A stretch of DNA of 39,345 bases from Bacillus infantis (GTDB taxonomy: Bacteria > Bacillota > Bacilli > Bacillales > Cytobacillaceae). The DNA is taken from positions 1-39,345 of the forward strand of contig NZ_JAIVAP010000031.1 in assembly GCF_020171945.1 (NCBI RefSeq). Direction: 5' to 3'. Positions 24,192 to 32,824 of the stretch are shown piece by piece (within the stretch, counting starts at the first letter, position 1; every line of letters starts with the position of its first letter). The notes beneath the pieces are model-generated. The model saw only the letters and a list, made by a program, of their open reading frames with translations. It ran no database searches and was not told the origin of the DNA. The translations under genes were made by a program, and so were the position numbers.

Positions 24192-25490
24192 CTATCGTTT
24201 CAGCACGCTCTTAAAGTGAGTGAATGTATCAAAGCTGGCTTTCCCGTGATATGCTCCCATGCCGCTCGCGCCTACGCCTCCGAATGGAAGGTAGTGGGAT
24301 GTCATGTGATTGATTGTATCGTTGATGGATCCTCCGCCGAAGGAGATTGTACCCAGAATTTCGTCCTGTACCGATTCATCATTTGAGAATAGATAGAGAG
24401 CGAGCGGTTTAGGGCGGTTCATGATCGGCTCAATGATTTCGTCCAGGCTATCATAGGTCATAACAGGCAGGATCGGTCCGAAGATTTCATCCTGCATGAC
24501 GGCATCATCCCATGAGATGTTATCAAGAATCGTCGGTTCAATGAGGAGCTCTTCGCGGTTATGCTGACCGCCTGTCACAATGCTTCCGTTATCGAGGAAG
24601 CCGGCAAGGCGATCAAAATGGCGCCCGCTGACAACATGACCGAATCCAGGGTTCTCAACGATATTCTCGCCGAAAGCCGCTGTGATGACTTCTTTGAACA
24701 GGTTCATCAGTTCATCCTTCACGCTGCTGTGGACGAGAAGATAATCCGGTGCCACACAAGTTTGGCCGGCATTGGCGAATTTTCCGCGCACAATGCGCAG
24801 TGCGGCTTCGTTAAGGTCGGCATCTTTATGCACGATCGTCGGGCTTTTTCCGCCCAGCTCAAGCGTCGTTGGTGTAAGATGTTTGGCCGCAGCTTCGGCT
24901 ACAATCTTGCCAACGCCGGTGCTGCCTGTGAAGAAGATATAGTCAAAATCTTCTTTCAGAAGAGCTGTGCTTGTTTCCACTTCACCTTCCACCACATGAA
25001 GATATTCTTCCGGGAAGTTGTCATTAATCAAAGCAGACAGCAGCGCAGATGTTTTCGGAGTCAGTTCCGATGGCTTCAGCACGGCTGTGTTCCCAGCGGC
25101 AATGGCGCCTACAAGCGGTGTCACGGCAAGCTGGAATGGGTAATTCCAAGGTGCAATCACCAGTGCGGCACCAAATGGCTCAGGCTTAATAAAGCTTCTG
25201 GCGCCTTCGTGGGACGCTGGCGTCGGCACTTCTTTCGTGGCTGCCCATTCTTCAAGATTTTCCAGCATAAAGTCAATCTCGCTGATAACCAGTCCAACTT
25301 CGGCACGCTTCGCTTCAAGCTCGGATTTATTCAAGTCCTGCTTCACAGCATCAAGAATATCCTGTTCATGCTTTTGCACAAGGGACTTTAATGTATTTAA
25401 TGTTTGGAGCCGGAATGAAACGTTTTTCGTTTCTCCAGAACGGAAGTAGGCGCGTTGTTTATTCAAAAGCTCTTGATAGTTTTCCATCAT
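24192..25490 (-). CDS. Aldehyde dehydrogenase, class 3 / YwdH-like
   Basis: About 432 aa, from ATG 25490 or 25487 behind AAAGGAG. Contains VIAPWNYPFQL, the nucleotide-binding FTGSTGVGKIV, the general-base ELGGKSP, the catalytic Cys (about 245) in NAGQTCVAPDYLL and QDEIFGPILPV. The C-terminal half is slightly shorter than the usual 455-460 residues and the protein stops soon after FTHFKSVLKR, so the oligomerisation tail is short. NAD(P)-dependent oxidation of fatty or aromatic aldehydes is the family role; substrate unknown. The stop lies 4 bp from a REP unit. Confidence 0.9.
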   Translation of the reverse strand: MMENYQELLNKQRAYFRSGETKNVSFRLQTLNTLKSLVQKHEQDILDAVKQDLNKSELEAKRAEVGLVISEIDFMLENLEEWAATKEVPTPASHEGARSFIKPEPFGAALVIAPWNYPFQLAVTPLVGAIAAGNTAVLKPSELTPKTSALLSALINDNFPEEYLHVVEGEVETSTALLKEDFDYIFFTGSTGVGKIVAEAAAKHLTPTTLELGGKSPTIVHKDADLNEAALRIVRGKFANAGQTCVAPDYLLVHSSVKDELMNLFKEVITAAFGENIVENPGFGHVVSGRHFDRLAGFLDNGSIVTGGQHNREELLIEPTILDNISWDDAVMQDEIFGPILPVMTYDSLDEIIEPIMNRPKPLALYLFSNDESVQDEILGTISFGGGSINDTINHMTSHYLPFGGVGASGMGAYHGKASFDTFTHFKSVLKR

Positions 25491-25656
25491 GAACACTCCT
25501 TTGTATTTAATACTCTATTGATCTTTTATAGACAGGACCAATGCAGACGGGACTGTATTCTTCAATTCCCAGATGGATTGCCCAATAAGTTAATGCAGTA
25601 ATTGTTGACTCGACATACTATAGTACAGAAATTTTTTATAAGCAAGGAACCTGCCC

Positions 25657-25803
25657 GGACCAGGGGGTCGGGTCCCTTGGCCCAAACTCAAAAAGAGCCA
25701 GGGGGTCTGTCCCCTTGGCTCTCTGCCCTTGGCTCTCCCAGCCACCGGGACAGACCCCCTGGCTCAAAAAACAAAAAAGCCAAGGGACCTGTCCCCTTGG
25801 CTC
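25657..25803. repeat. Two REPIN-like 65-bp doublets
   Basis: Doublet 25657-25721 (linker AAACTCAAAAA), a fragment near 25725-25735, and doublet 25739-25803. It lies between two minus-strand genes. The rest of the 25491-25811 gap shows only a 10-bp palindrome TACTATAGTA at 25616-25625. Confidence 0.9.
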
Positions 25804-25811
25804 CCTCACCT

Positions 25812-26666
25812 CTAACTACGCATCAACGCACCATTAGGCTTGGGCAAATCCTGCTCGACTATTTGATTCATCTTACAAAAATGCTCAAAAAATTGCTGTG
25901 CATGCTCCCGTTCCTCTGGGTCACTTTTCAGCGAAACGATATCACGCAAAGTTTGAGCCATCCATGAGTTTTCAAAATAGCGGTATTTCCCTGTATTCCA
26001 TGTCATTTTTTGAGGGGATTTTTCATTCACATAATATTCCCAGAAGGGCATTTTTTCTGATTCCTCTTCTGTAAGCTGGAGTCTGTATATTGAATGAGCC
26101 GGAATATTTCCATCTTCACAAAGCTTGCCAACAAACCTCTCCTTCACCATGTAGACACCTAAGATGCGCCTGTCTTTTTCAGGCTTACTGGGATCTACTG
26201 CTGTCAGCAGAACAGCACTATTTTGGTGCAGGCGGCTGGGTTTGTTTGGCTTCCCCTTGTTATTGCCGCTTTTAATAACACCGGAAAAAACCTTCCACTC
26301 TGAAAAAGAACGATCCTGTTCTTCTGCATCACACCAAAAAACCATTTGAGATTCTGGATGAAGCTTATGATTTTTCATAAGCTTTTCATATCCCAAGCGG
26401 AGTTCCTGGCTTTTCCGGTATCGATTCTTTTCTTCTTCCTTCTTCCTGTCTTCTTCCCTACGCTCATTTTCCTTGTTTTGTATAATCACATCGAGTGATT
26501 TAGTAATCATTTCATCATGCAGGATCAGATGCTCTCCAAATACATCAGGGAAAACAAACTTCTTCTTTTCCGATGCGAAATGTATCTCTATACTAGTATC
26601 ATTATGTTCAACTATACTCCCCATACCAAACAACTTGTGCGTAACCTTCTTATTGATTAGATTCAT
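25812..26666 (-). CDS. Unknown protein with N-terminal Tudor-like segment
   Basis: 284 aa, ATG behind AAGGAGG. I do not recognise a named family. Residues 5-50 (VTHKLFGMGSIVEH... IEIHFA... KKFVFPDVFGEHL) have the VxHxxFGxGxV...IxIxF...KxFxxPxxF pattern seen in small Tudor/SH3-like modules such as the PcrA/UvrD C-terminus. This suggests RNA-polymerase or nucleic-acid contact, by analogy only. Residues about 62-90 are a highly charged Glu/Lys/Arg stretch, likely coiled coil. The C-terminal half has conserved-looking Trp-rich pieces (MVFWCDAEEQ, FWEYYVNE, MTWNTGKYRYFENSWMAQTLRDIV). No signal peptide or membrane segment. It stands alone between repeat clusters. Confidence 0.6.
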   Translation of the reverse strand: MNLINKKVTHKLFGMGSIVEHNDTSIEIHFASEKKKFVFPDVFGEHLILHDEMITKSLDVIIQNKENERREEDRKKEEEKNRYRKSQELRLGYEKLMKNHKLHPESQMVFWCDAEEQDRSFSEWKVFSGVIKSGNNKGKPNKPSRLHQNSAVLLTAVDPSKPEKDRRILGVYMVKERFVGKLCEDGNIPAHSIYRLQLTEEESEKMPFWEYYVNEKSPQKMTWNTGKYRYFENSWMAQTLRDIVSLKSDPEEREHAQQFFEHFCKMNQIVEQDLPKPNGALMRS

Positions 26667-26939
26667 TATTCTAATCCTCCTTATATTGTAGAAAAACCCA
26701 GGTGCTGTTTTTCATCCGACTAACTTTCCTAAAAGGCTGCACAATTGTTTAAGTTTCCTTTAGTTTGAAAAGGAAATAAAAAAATATCCGAAAAACCAAT
26801 CTGCAAAACAATACAGCGGAATTCCGGATACGGCCAAACACGTATAAAGCTATCATAACATTTTTTGGATAAATTACAAATTTATAATTGACAACATATT
26901 TTATTCCGAGGTAAGATGAAAGTTTTATTTACACGAAAG
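26667..26939. other. Gene-free AT-rich gap with orphan promoter-like sequence
   Basis: No ORF of note. On the plus strand TTGACA (26888-26893), an 18-bp spacer and TAAGAT (26912-26917) look like a sigma-A promoter. GAGGTAAG precedes an ATG at 26916 whose frame runs into a REP unit after eight codons. Possibly the remnant of a lost gene start. Confidence 0.35.
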
Positions 26940-27031
26940 AGGCCACAGGGTCAGGTCCCCTGGCCCAAAATCAAAAAGAGCCAAGGGGTCTGTCCCCCTG
27001 GCTCAATCCAAGGGGACAGACCCCTTGGCTC
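26940..27031. repeat. REPIN-like 65-bp doublet plus third unit
   Basis: Units 26940-26966, 26978-27004 and 27005-27031. The first two form a 65-bp doublet with linker AAAATCAAAAA. The third abuts the stop region of the minus-strand membrane-protein gene. Confidence 0.9.
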
Positions 27032-27032
27032 A

Positions 27033-28259
27033 TCACATAAATCCCGAAAACCACAACCCCAACGTAGTTCCAACATAATTCCCAATAATATACCCCAACG
27101 TTCCGACCACAAGAATCGGTCCAATCAGATCCTTCCATCCTTTTGCAATGGCCATGGCTGCCGCAGTTGTTGGGCCGCCGACATTGGCATTGCTGGCCAG
27201 AAGGATTTCTTCAAGGTCATATTTCAACAGTTTTCCAGCAGTCAATGACACAGCCAGGTTCACCACTGCAATAATGAATACAAATACCAGCAGCAGCGGT
27301 GCGTTTTGAATAATCAGCGGGATGGATGCCGGGATCCCAATCACCACAAAGAACAAGTAAATGAGGAATGTACCGATTTCCTGGCTTCCGTTAATCGACT
27401 CAAAATATCTCGGAAACAGTGCAAGTGCCAGAAATGTTAATGTCGTCAGCATTAAGTAATTGTCACCGAATAATCCATTCAGCAAATTTAAAAAGAAAGA
27501 AGTATCCTCCCCGGAAGGAATCAATCCGTCCATGAATGCCGCAATCTTAAAAGAAACCACCACAAGAAGGAAAGCAGTTCCTACAGACAACGCAATATCC
27601 TTTAAAGATATATCCTTTCGTTCCCAAAAGCTTTCCGCGAGTGTCTTCCCATCTTCTCTGATTCCTCCGCTTTCCACTTTTTCCACATGCGGAGCCCTAA
27701 AGCGTCTTCTAAAAAAGCCCACAGCCGGAATCATCATCAGAACGATGAAGTAAATCGCCATCATTAAATTGTCTGCAACAACTGCCGAAGATACCATTTC
27801 CCCAGGCGCTTCAAATTTAGCTGCCATGGCCGCAAAGTTCACCCCGCCGCCAATATAAGAGGCACTAAGCATGGCACCGAGTTTATCCAGGACCGGTATA
27901 TGATCCTTCAATAAAAAGAAACTAATAATTACCCCGGCAACCGTACCGATTGAACTGATCAGAAAAATAATCAGCAGCCTTCCGCTTTCCTTCCATATTC
28001 TCTTAAAATTCACATGAAACAGCAGCAGCGGAATGGCGAGCGGAATGATGAATGTCCAGATCGCATCATACACTGGCGACGCTGTAGGAATAATCCCGGT
28101 ATTAGATAGAATAATAGCACCAATCAGCGCAATAATTGCACCTGAAATCTTCGCTGCCCAGCTGTAGCGCTGCTCCAAAATAATACTCGCCGAAGCCCAC
28201 ACCACAATAATCCCCCACAGCGTCACATAATCATCTGCTTTAATTAATGTTTCCTCCAA
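27033..28259 (-). CDS. DUF819 (YjcL-like) multi-spanning membrane protein
   Basis: 408 aa from TTG 28259, with GGGGGAG 5 nt upstream. Ten to twelve hydrophobic helices. Motifs typical of DUF819: YVTLWGIIVVWASASI near the start, GAMLSASYIGGGVNFAAMA at about 135-155 and LLASNANVGGPTTAAAMA near the C-terminus; the two Gly-rich half-broken helices suggest an inverted-repeat transporter fold. Related to B. subtilis YjcL, whose substrate is not known to me. An internal basic/charged loop (residues 180-225) is cytoplasmic. Monocistronic. Confidence 0.85.
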   Translation of the reverse strand: MEETLIKADDYVTLWGIIVVWASASIILEQRYSWAAKISGAIIALIGAIILSNTGIIPTASPVYDAIWTFIIPLAIPLLLFHVNFKRIWKESGRLLIIFLISSIGTVAGVIISFFLLKDHIPVLDKLGAMLSASYIGGGVNFAAMAAKFEAPGEMVSSAVVADNLMMAIYFIVLMMIPAVGFFRRRFRAPHVEKVESGGIREDGKTLAESFWERKDISLKDIALSVGTAFLLVVVSFKIAAFMDGLIPSGEDTSFFLNLLNGLFGDNYLMLTTLTFLALALFPRYFESINGSQEIGTFLIYLFFVVIGIPASIPLIIQNAPLLLVFVFIIAVVNLAVSLTAGKLLKYDLEEILLASNANVGGPTTAAAMAIAKGWKDLIGPILVVGTLGYIIGNYVGTTLGLWFSGFM

Positions 28260-28333
28260 AACTTCTCCCCCTTTTCAGCATTTCTCTCACTACCGATATA
28301 TTACCTACACAGAGCTGAAAATTCAAAATATTT

Positions 28334-28423
28334 GAGCCCAGGGTCGGAGCCAAGGGGTGAGCCAAGGGGTCAGACCCCCCGGCCCAAACACAAAAAAAGC
28401 CAAGGGGTTTGTCCCCCTGGCTC
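28334..28423. repeat. REPIN-like 65-bp doublet with 5' fragments
   Basis: Doublet 28359-28423 (linker AAACACAAAAA), preceded by two truncated left arms (28334-28345 and 28347-28357). The right end GGCTCA supplies the TGA stop of the DJ-1-like gene. Confidence 0.9.
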
Positions 28424-29054
28424 ATTGCACAGATTCAACTAGCTCAAAAAAGTGTTTGGGGTCATGATTCTGATATAGCCTGATCCATGCCTGCAATGTT
28501 TCAGGTTTGAACACATCAAGCTGCTTCAGGACCTCTGCAGCAAATTCCAAGGGAGCTATGCCAGACGCCGTAACCAAATTCCCATCTGCTGCTGCCGGCT
28601 CATTTTGATAAAGCTTTTCTCCCGCATATAGGGGACAGACTGCTTTCAAGTATGAAAGATCATTGCTTGTGTGCCTTCTTTCATCCAGCAGCCCATTCTT
28701 TGCCAGGCCCAGGGTTGCACCGCAGATGGCGGCAACAGTGCTTCCCCTTTGCAGACATTTTGAAGCTTCTTCAAGTATGGGCTCGTGAATAGGATCGAGC
28801 CAGGTATCGCCGCCCGGAAGAATTAAGATATCATCACTTTTCAAACTGCACTCTTCCACAGACATAACAGGCTGAATACTCAACCCGCCCATTGTCTTAA
28901 CAGCTTTTCTGGCCGGACCAACGCTCACTACCTCAATAGGCGCCACCTCTTTCCTGAAATACCTGCCCGAATTCAGCTCGGCAATCAGGTACCCTGCCTC
29001 CCAGTCTGACATTGTATCAAAAACATAAAGATAAGCTTTTCTTTTATTCATCAT
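28422..29054 (-). CDS. DJ-1/PfpI family protein
   Basis: 210 aa; ATG 29054 or the adjacent ATG 29051 behind AAGGAG. Class-I glutamine-amidotransferase-like fold: KAYLYVFDTMSDWEAGYL strand-helix, ILPGGDTW and the nucleophile elbow AAICGATLGLA with Cys111. Asn/His residues after the elbow (RHTSNDLSYL) complete the usual layout. Similar proteins are annotated as ThiJ/PfpI, glyoxalase III or YoaZ-like stress proteins; the actual activity is unknown. It follows the WYL regulator gene on the same strand, but a terminator-like hairpin lies between them. Confidence 0.85.
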   Translation of the reverse strand: MMNKRKAYLYVFDTMSDWEAGYLIAELNSGRYFRKEVAPIEVVSVGPARKAVKTMGGLSIQPVMSVEECSLKSDDILILPGGDTWLDPIHEPILEEASKCLQRGSTVAAICGATLGLAKNGLLDERRHTSNDLSYLKAVCPLYAGEKLYQNEPAAADGNLVTASGIAPLEFAAEVLKQLDVFKPETLQAWIRLYQNHDPKHFFELVESVQ

Positions 29055-29086
29055 CAGGTCTCCTTATTAGTCATTGGATCCCCATT

Positions 29087-29117
29087 ATAAAAAAACTTCA
29101 CTGACATCCCATGTCAG
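29087..29117 (-). terminator. Rho-independent terminator between the WYL regulator and DJ-1 genes
   Basis: On the minus strand CTGACAT-GGG-ATGTCAG (29117-29101), then TGAAGTTTTTTT. Perfect 7-bp stem. It may double as part of the DJ-1 gene's control region because only about 30 bp remain before that gene. Confidence 0.75.
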
Positions 29118-29126
29118 TCTAGTTGC

Positions 29127-30092
29127 TTATTTCTGATAAAAATCTATCAATTCATTTAAGACAACCAGCATCTTCTGCTTCAAGCTGGCCGGCTCCAAAA
29201 TTCGAAGCGATTGGCCATAAGGCAGCAGCAAGTGCGGCACATAAGTATGCAGGGCTTCTTTTTCCATAAGAAACTCCGCCTCTGCTGAAGTACGCTTTGT
29301 CATATGATGACCTAAAAACCAGTGCTGGCAAAAGTCATCCAGTGCGCTGGTGCTGCCGCTGACAACAAAGGGCACAAATTCCTGCGTTTGTTTTTTCTCA
29401 GGAAGCAGTTTGTTCATAAAAAATCCGCTGGCTGAAAAATCTGCTGGACGGTTAAAAGAGGTGCCGGTTTCAGCCAGACCAGCCATCCTCCCCACCCTGA
29501 AACTGCGAATCTCATTCCTCAAATGGCAAAAAGCAACCAGATACCAGCGGCCATTCCAATAAACAATACCGTAGGGATCAATCTTCCTCCGCTTAGGCTG
29601 GTCTTCACGGGCAGTATAATAGTCCATCTCCATCGAGACTTGATTGATGACTCCTTGCTCCAGCTCCTTTAATAATGAATCATCTGCAGACAGCTCTGGG
29701 ACAGAACCGATCACATCCAGCCCTTCCACACGCTGCAGGACCAGGCTTTCCTGCTCCCGTGTTGAATACAGGGCCAGCTTTGAAGCAGCGGACTTCAATG
29801 CCTCTCCTGAAAAATACCCAGCTTCATTCGCCAAAGCAGCTGCTTGAAGCATGGCTGCCTTTTCCTCTGCACTGAACAGGAGAGGACTTTCTGTAAATTG
29901 CTGCAAAAGCGTATATCCTCCATGATGGCCGCCCTCCGCTATAATCGGGACACCACTAGCACAAAGAGCATCAATATACCGGTAAACCGTCCTGATATTA
30001 ACCTCCAGTTTCTCAGCCATCTGCTTGGCAGTAGCCTTCCTCCCCGAGCTCAGCATCCAAAGAATCTGCAGCATCTGATCTATCTTAGCCAT
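29127..30092 (-). CDS. WYL-domain transcriptional regulator (YafY/DeoR-like)
   Basis: 321 aa. An N-terminal HTH_11 winged helix (MAKIDQMLQILWMLSSGRKATAKQ... NIRTVYRYIDAL) leads to GGHHGGYTL at about 55-65. A WYL domain follows (about 140-310): IDPYGIVYWNGRWYLVAFC and RSFRVGRM carry the residues that give the family its name, with a C-terminal WCX extension ending LNELIDFYQK. Such proteins sense ligands or nucleic acids and repress or activate nearby genes. The neighbouring DJ-1 gene is a possible target. The region up to 30174 contains no other feature. Confidence 0.88.
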   Translation of the reverse strand: MAKIDQMLQILWMLSSGRKATAKQMAEKLEVNIRTVYRYIDALCASGVPIIAEGGHHGGYTLLQQFTESPLLFSAEEKAAMLQAAALANEAGYFSGEALKSAASKLALYSTREQESLVLQRVEGLDVIGSVPELSADDSLLKELEQGVINQVSMEMDYYTAREDQPKRRKIDPYGIVYWNGRWYLVAFCHLRNEIRSFRVGRMAGLAETGTSFNRPADFSASGFFMNKLLPEKKQTQEFVPFVVSGSTSALDDFCQHWFLGHHMTKRTSAEAEFLMEKEALHTYVPHLLLPYGQSLRILEPASLKQKMLVVLNELIDFYQK

Positions 30093-30174
30093 CTAAACTC
30101 ACCCTTATGATTTATATTTGAATGCTAACCTGCTGTAACGGTCCGTGTATTACTGCCATTAGCATAACATGGTT

Positions 30175-30373
30175 GAGCCACGGGGTCAGACCCCTTGGCA
30201 CAAACTCAAAGAGCCGAGGGGAAGAGCCAAGGGGTCAGACCCCCTGGCCCAATCTTAAAAAGAGCCAAGGGAACTGTCCCCCCCGGCCCAATCTCAAAAA
30301 GAGCCAAGGTACCTGTCCCCCCGGCTCCCCGCCCAACCCAACAAAAAAGCCAAGGGACCTGTCCCCTTGGCTC
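30175..30373. repeat. Cluster of five REP-like units
   Basis: Units 30175-30201, 30224-30250, 30262-30289, 30301-30327 and 30347-30373, plus a fragment at 30211-30222. Several neighbours are in the same orientation. The last right arm supplies the TGA stop of the next minus-strand gene. Confidence 0.9.
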
Positions 30374-30851
30374 ACCTATCCATCTCAACCGTTTCATTAA
30401 CTCCTGCTTCTTCTGTATCCTGCCCTGTAATCCGTTTCAGCATAAAGACGGCTTTCTTTGTAAAGCTGCCGCTTTCCCAGTATTCGGCTGCTTCTGCCTT
30501 AACCTTGATTAGCACGACGTTTGGATCATCATAGGAAGTCTGCATGATCTTCTCATACATTTTGCTCCACAGTTCCTTCTTCTTCCCTATATCCTCAACG
30601 ATCTCCGCTCTGCCGCGGACAGAAACATAGGATTTGCCTGCATATGCAACATTGACATCTTTGTCATGTAAAATTTCCTCATATTTATCCGTTTCTTTTT
30701 TGGTAAAAAACCATAGGTCCCCATCAAACTCGACTTCCTGCGTTTTCATCGGGCGGGAAACCAGCCCTTCATCAGAGACCGTTGTCAGCATGGCTGTGTC
30801 CACATCTTTAATTAAATCTCTCAGCGTTTCCATTTCTTCTTGTTTTAGCAT
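30372..30851 (-). CDS. Pyridoxamine 5'-phosphate oxidase-related (general stress protein 26-like)
   Basis: 159 aa from ATG 30851, with GGAGG 10 nt upstream; a TTG at 30860 is too close to that site. Split-barrel flavin-binding fold: MLTTVSDEGLVSRPMKTQEV, LWFFTKKETDKYEEI, VNVAYAGKSYVSVRGRAEIV and VLIKVKAEAAEYWE match the GsiG/YdaG type of PPOX-like proteins. They probably bind FMN or FAD; role in stress is inferred. It is divergently arranged with the M3 peptidase gene. Confidence 0.85.
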   Translation of the reverse strand: MLKQEEMETLRDLIKDVDTAMLTTVSDEGLVSRPMKTQEVEFDGDLWFFTKKETDKYEEILHDKDVNVAYAGKSYVSVRGRAEIVEDIGKKKELWSKMYEKIMQTSYDDPNVVLIKVKAEAAEYWESGSFTKKAVFMLKRITGQDTEEAGVNETVEMDR

Positions 30852-31011
30852 ATTTAACAATCCTCCATCTTCTCAAAGTTTATACACATATATTACCCTT
30901 CACACAATCTTTTAAAGCATTAGTCTGAAAAGCTAGAAATAATAGCCGGAATTCTATAATATGATTATTGAGACAATTAAAATAATTTAAAGGGGTAAGG
31001 GGAGTTATTTC

Positions 31012-32709
31012 ATGGCACAAGATGTAAAACGCAATTATTATAAAGAATTAATTGATCTGCAGGATGCAGCAGGAGTCGAAGCCCAGCTTCAAACTTTACT
31101 TGAGGTTACTATCGATTCCGTTTCTGACCTGGAAAATTGGCTGAAGTCTGAAAAGGAATTAATGATCAAAATTGACGAGGCGATGACAGGCCATCAGGTT
31201 GATTTTTACCGTGACACAGAGGATGCGGATATCAAGTCGACTTATCTTCATGATCAGCAGGTCATCCAGCCGCTTTTGATGAAATATGAAGCGAAGCTGA
31301 ACGAGAAGTTCTGTGAGTCTCCTTATGCAGCTCAATTAGATGACAAACGCTACGGCTTAATGCGCCGCGTTCGCGAGTCCAAGGTTAAACTGTTCAGAGA
31401 AGAAAACATTCCATTGATGGTAAGAGAGCAGGAGCTTTCCACGAAGTACAGCGAAATCATAGCAGGGCTGACCGTTGAATGGGATGGCGAGGAAAAGCCT
31501 TATCCGTTTATCCAGTCCCAGCTCGATAACCTGGACAGAAGCGTGCGGGAAAAAGCTTATCACGCCATGCTCTCAGCTCACCGCCAAATCAAGCCCGATA
31601 TGGACAGCATCATGGACGAGCTTGTTCAGCTGCGCCATCAAATGGCTTTAAATGCAGGCTTTGAAAACTACCGTGATTATATGTTTGTGGTGAAAAATCG
31701 TGAGTACACAATCCAGGATTGCTATGATTTCCATGAAAATGTTGAGAAGCATATCATCCCTGCCTGGAACCGCCTCGCAGAGGTTTTCAAATCCAAGCTT
31801 GGCGTTGACACCTATCGCCCTTGGGATAACACCGCAAAATTGATGAAAAATCCGCCATACACCGAGGTATCTGATCTTATGGATGGCGTTTCTGAAATGC
31901 TGGGCAAGACCGATCCGTATTTTGCAGACCGTTTTGATTATATGAGAGAAAATGGGCTGCTGGATCTTGGAGACCGGAAAGGCAAAAGCCCTGGCGGTTT
32001 CTGCACCACCTTGTCTGTTTCAGGAGATACCTTTGTATTTGCAAACTTCAGTCCTTCCTTCTTCTCGCTGATCGCCCTCATCCATGAAATGGGCCATGCG
32101 GTAAATGGATACCTCGAGTTTGCTGAACACGGTCCTCTCGAAGAATACCAGCAGCGCATGGAAGTGGCAGAACTCTATTCTCATGGGATGGAACTGCTTT
32201 TACTCGACAAGCTCGACCGCTTCTATCCGGCAGAAGAAGACTTCAAGAGCGCACAGCGTGAAGAACTGAGACGGGCATTCACCATGCTCTACGGCCCTTT
32301 ATCAGGAGACCTCTTCCAGCATTGGATGTATACAAATCCAAATCACACCGCCAAAGAGCGCGATGAAAAATACTTCGAAATTGCTAAACGATATGGCCTG
32401 AACCCAGTCGACACATCCGGTCTCGAAGACGTAATAGGCATTTTGTGGGCAGACACCCTGCACTACTTCCAAGTGCCTTTCTATAACATCGAATACTCCA
32501 TCTCAATGCTTGGATCTCTCCAAATCCTTGAGAACTATCACAACAACCCGGAGCAAGCGGTGGAACTATTTAAAAAAGGTGCAGGTGCAGACTACAATCA
32601 ATCCATTGCAGAAATCTATAAAGAAACCGGAGTCAGCTTCGACTTCTCAGAGCCAGCCGTTAAGCGGATGGGTGAATTTTTGGAGAAGGTTATTCAGGAT
32701 ATACATTGA
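31012..32709 (+). CDS. M3-family oligoendopeptidase (PepF-like)
   Basis: 565 aa, ATG behind AAGGGGAG. A helical N-terminal lobe and a catalytic domain with zinc site HEMGH (His358, Glu359, His362); the third ligand is probably a Glu in the following helix (QQRMEVAELYSHGMELL). C-terminal YNIEYSISMLGSLQIL forms the substrate-binding Tyr/Gly region of M3B enzymes. It cleaves oligopeptides of roughly 6-20 residues in the cytoplasm. A TATAAT lies at 30955-30960. Monocistronic. Confidence 0.92.
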   Translation: MAQDVKRNYYKELIDLQDAAGVEAQLQTLLEVTIDSVSDLENWLKSEKELMIKIDEAMTGHQVDFYRDTEDADIKSTYLHDQQVIQPLLMKYEAKLNEKFCESPYAAQLDDKRYGLMRRVRESKVKLFREENIPLMVREQELSTKYSEIIAGLTVEWDGEEKPYPFIQSQLDNLDRSVREKAYHAMLSAHRQIKPDMDSIMDELVQLRHQMALNAGFENYRDYMFVVKNREYTIQDCYDFHENVEKHIIPAWNRLAEVFKSKLGVDTYRPWDNTAKLMKNPPYTEVSDLMDGVSEMLGKTDPYFADRFDYMRENGLLDLGDRKGKSPGGFCTTLSVSGDTFVFANFSPSFFSLIALIHEMGHAVNGYLEFAEHGPLEEYQQRMEVAELYSHGMELLLLDKLDRFYPAEEDFKSAQREELRRAFTMLYGPLSGDLFQHWMYTNPNHTAKERDEKYFEIAKRYGLNPVDTSGLEDVIGILWADTLHYFQVPFYNIEYSISMLGSLQILENYHNNPEQAVELFKKGAGADYNQSIAEIYKETGVSFDFSEPAVKRMGEFLEKVIQDIH

Positions 32710-32726
32710 GCAGTTGGGGCTCGGAT

Positions 32727-32803
32727 GAGCCAGGGGGAGAGCCAGGGGGACAGACCCCTTGGCCCAGTCTCATAAAGAGCCAAGGGGTCTGTCCCCTTGG
32801 CTC
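32727..32803. repeat. REPIN-like 65-bp doublet with a 5' fragment
   Basis: Doublet 32739-32803 (linker AGTCTCATAAA), preceded by a truncated arm GAGCCAGGGGG at 32727-32737. Followed by TTTTC. Confidence 0.9.
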
Positions 32804-32824
32804 TTTTCTACTACGGAGGTACCT

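Noticed and set aside
24105-24386. ORF over the repeats and the end of the aldehyde dehydrogenase gene
   Set aside because: Composed of repeat-derived peptide and an antisense reading of a real gene.
25616-25625. Perfect 10-bp palindrome TACTATAGTA upstream of the aldehyde dehydrogenase gene
   Set aside because: Short, AT-rich and about 125 bp from the start; expected by chance often enough not to call an operator.
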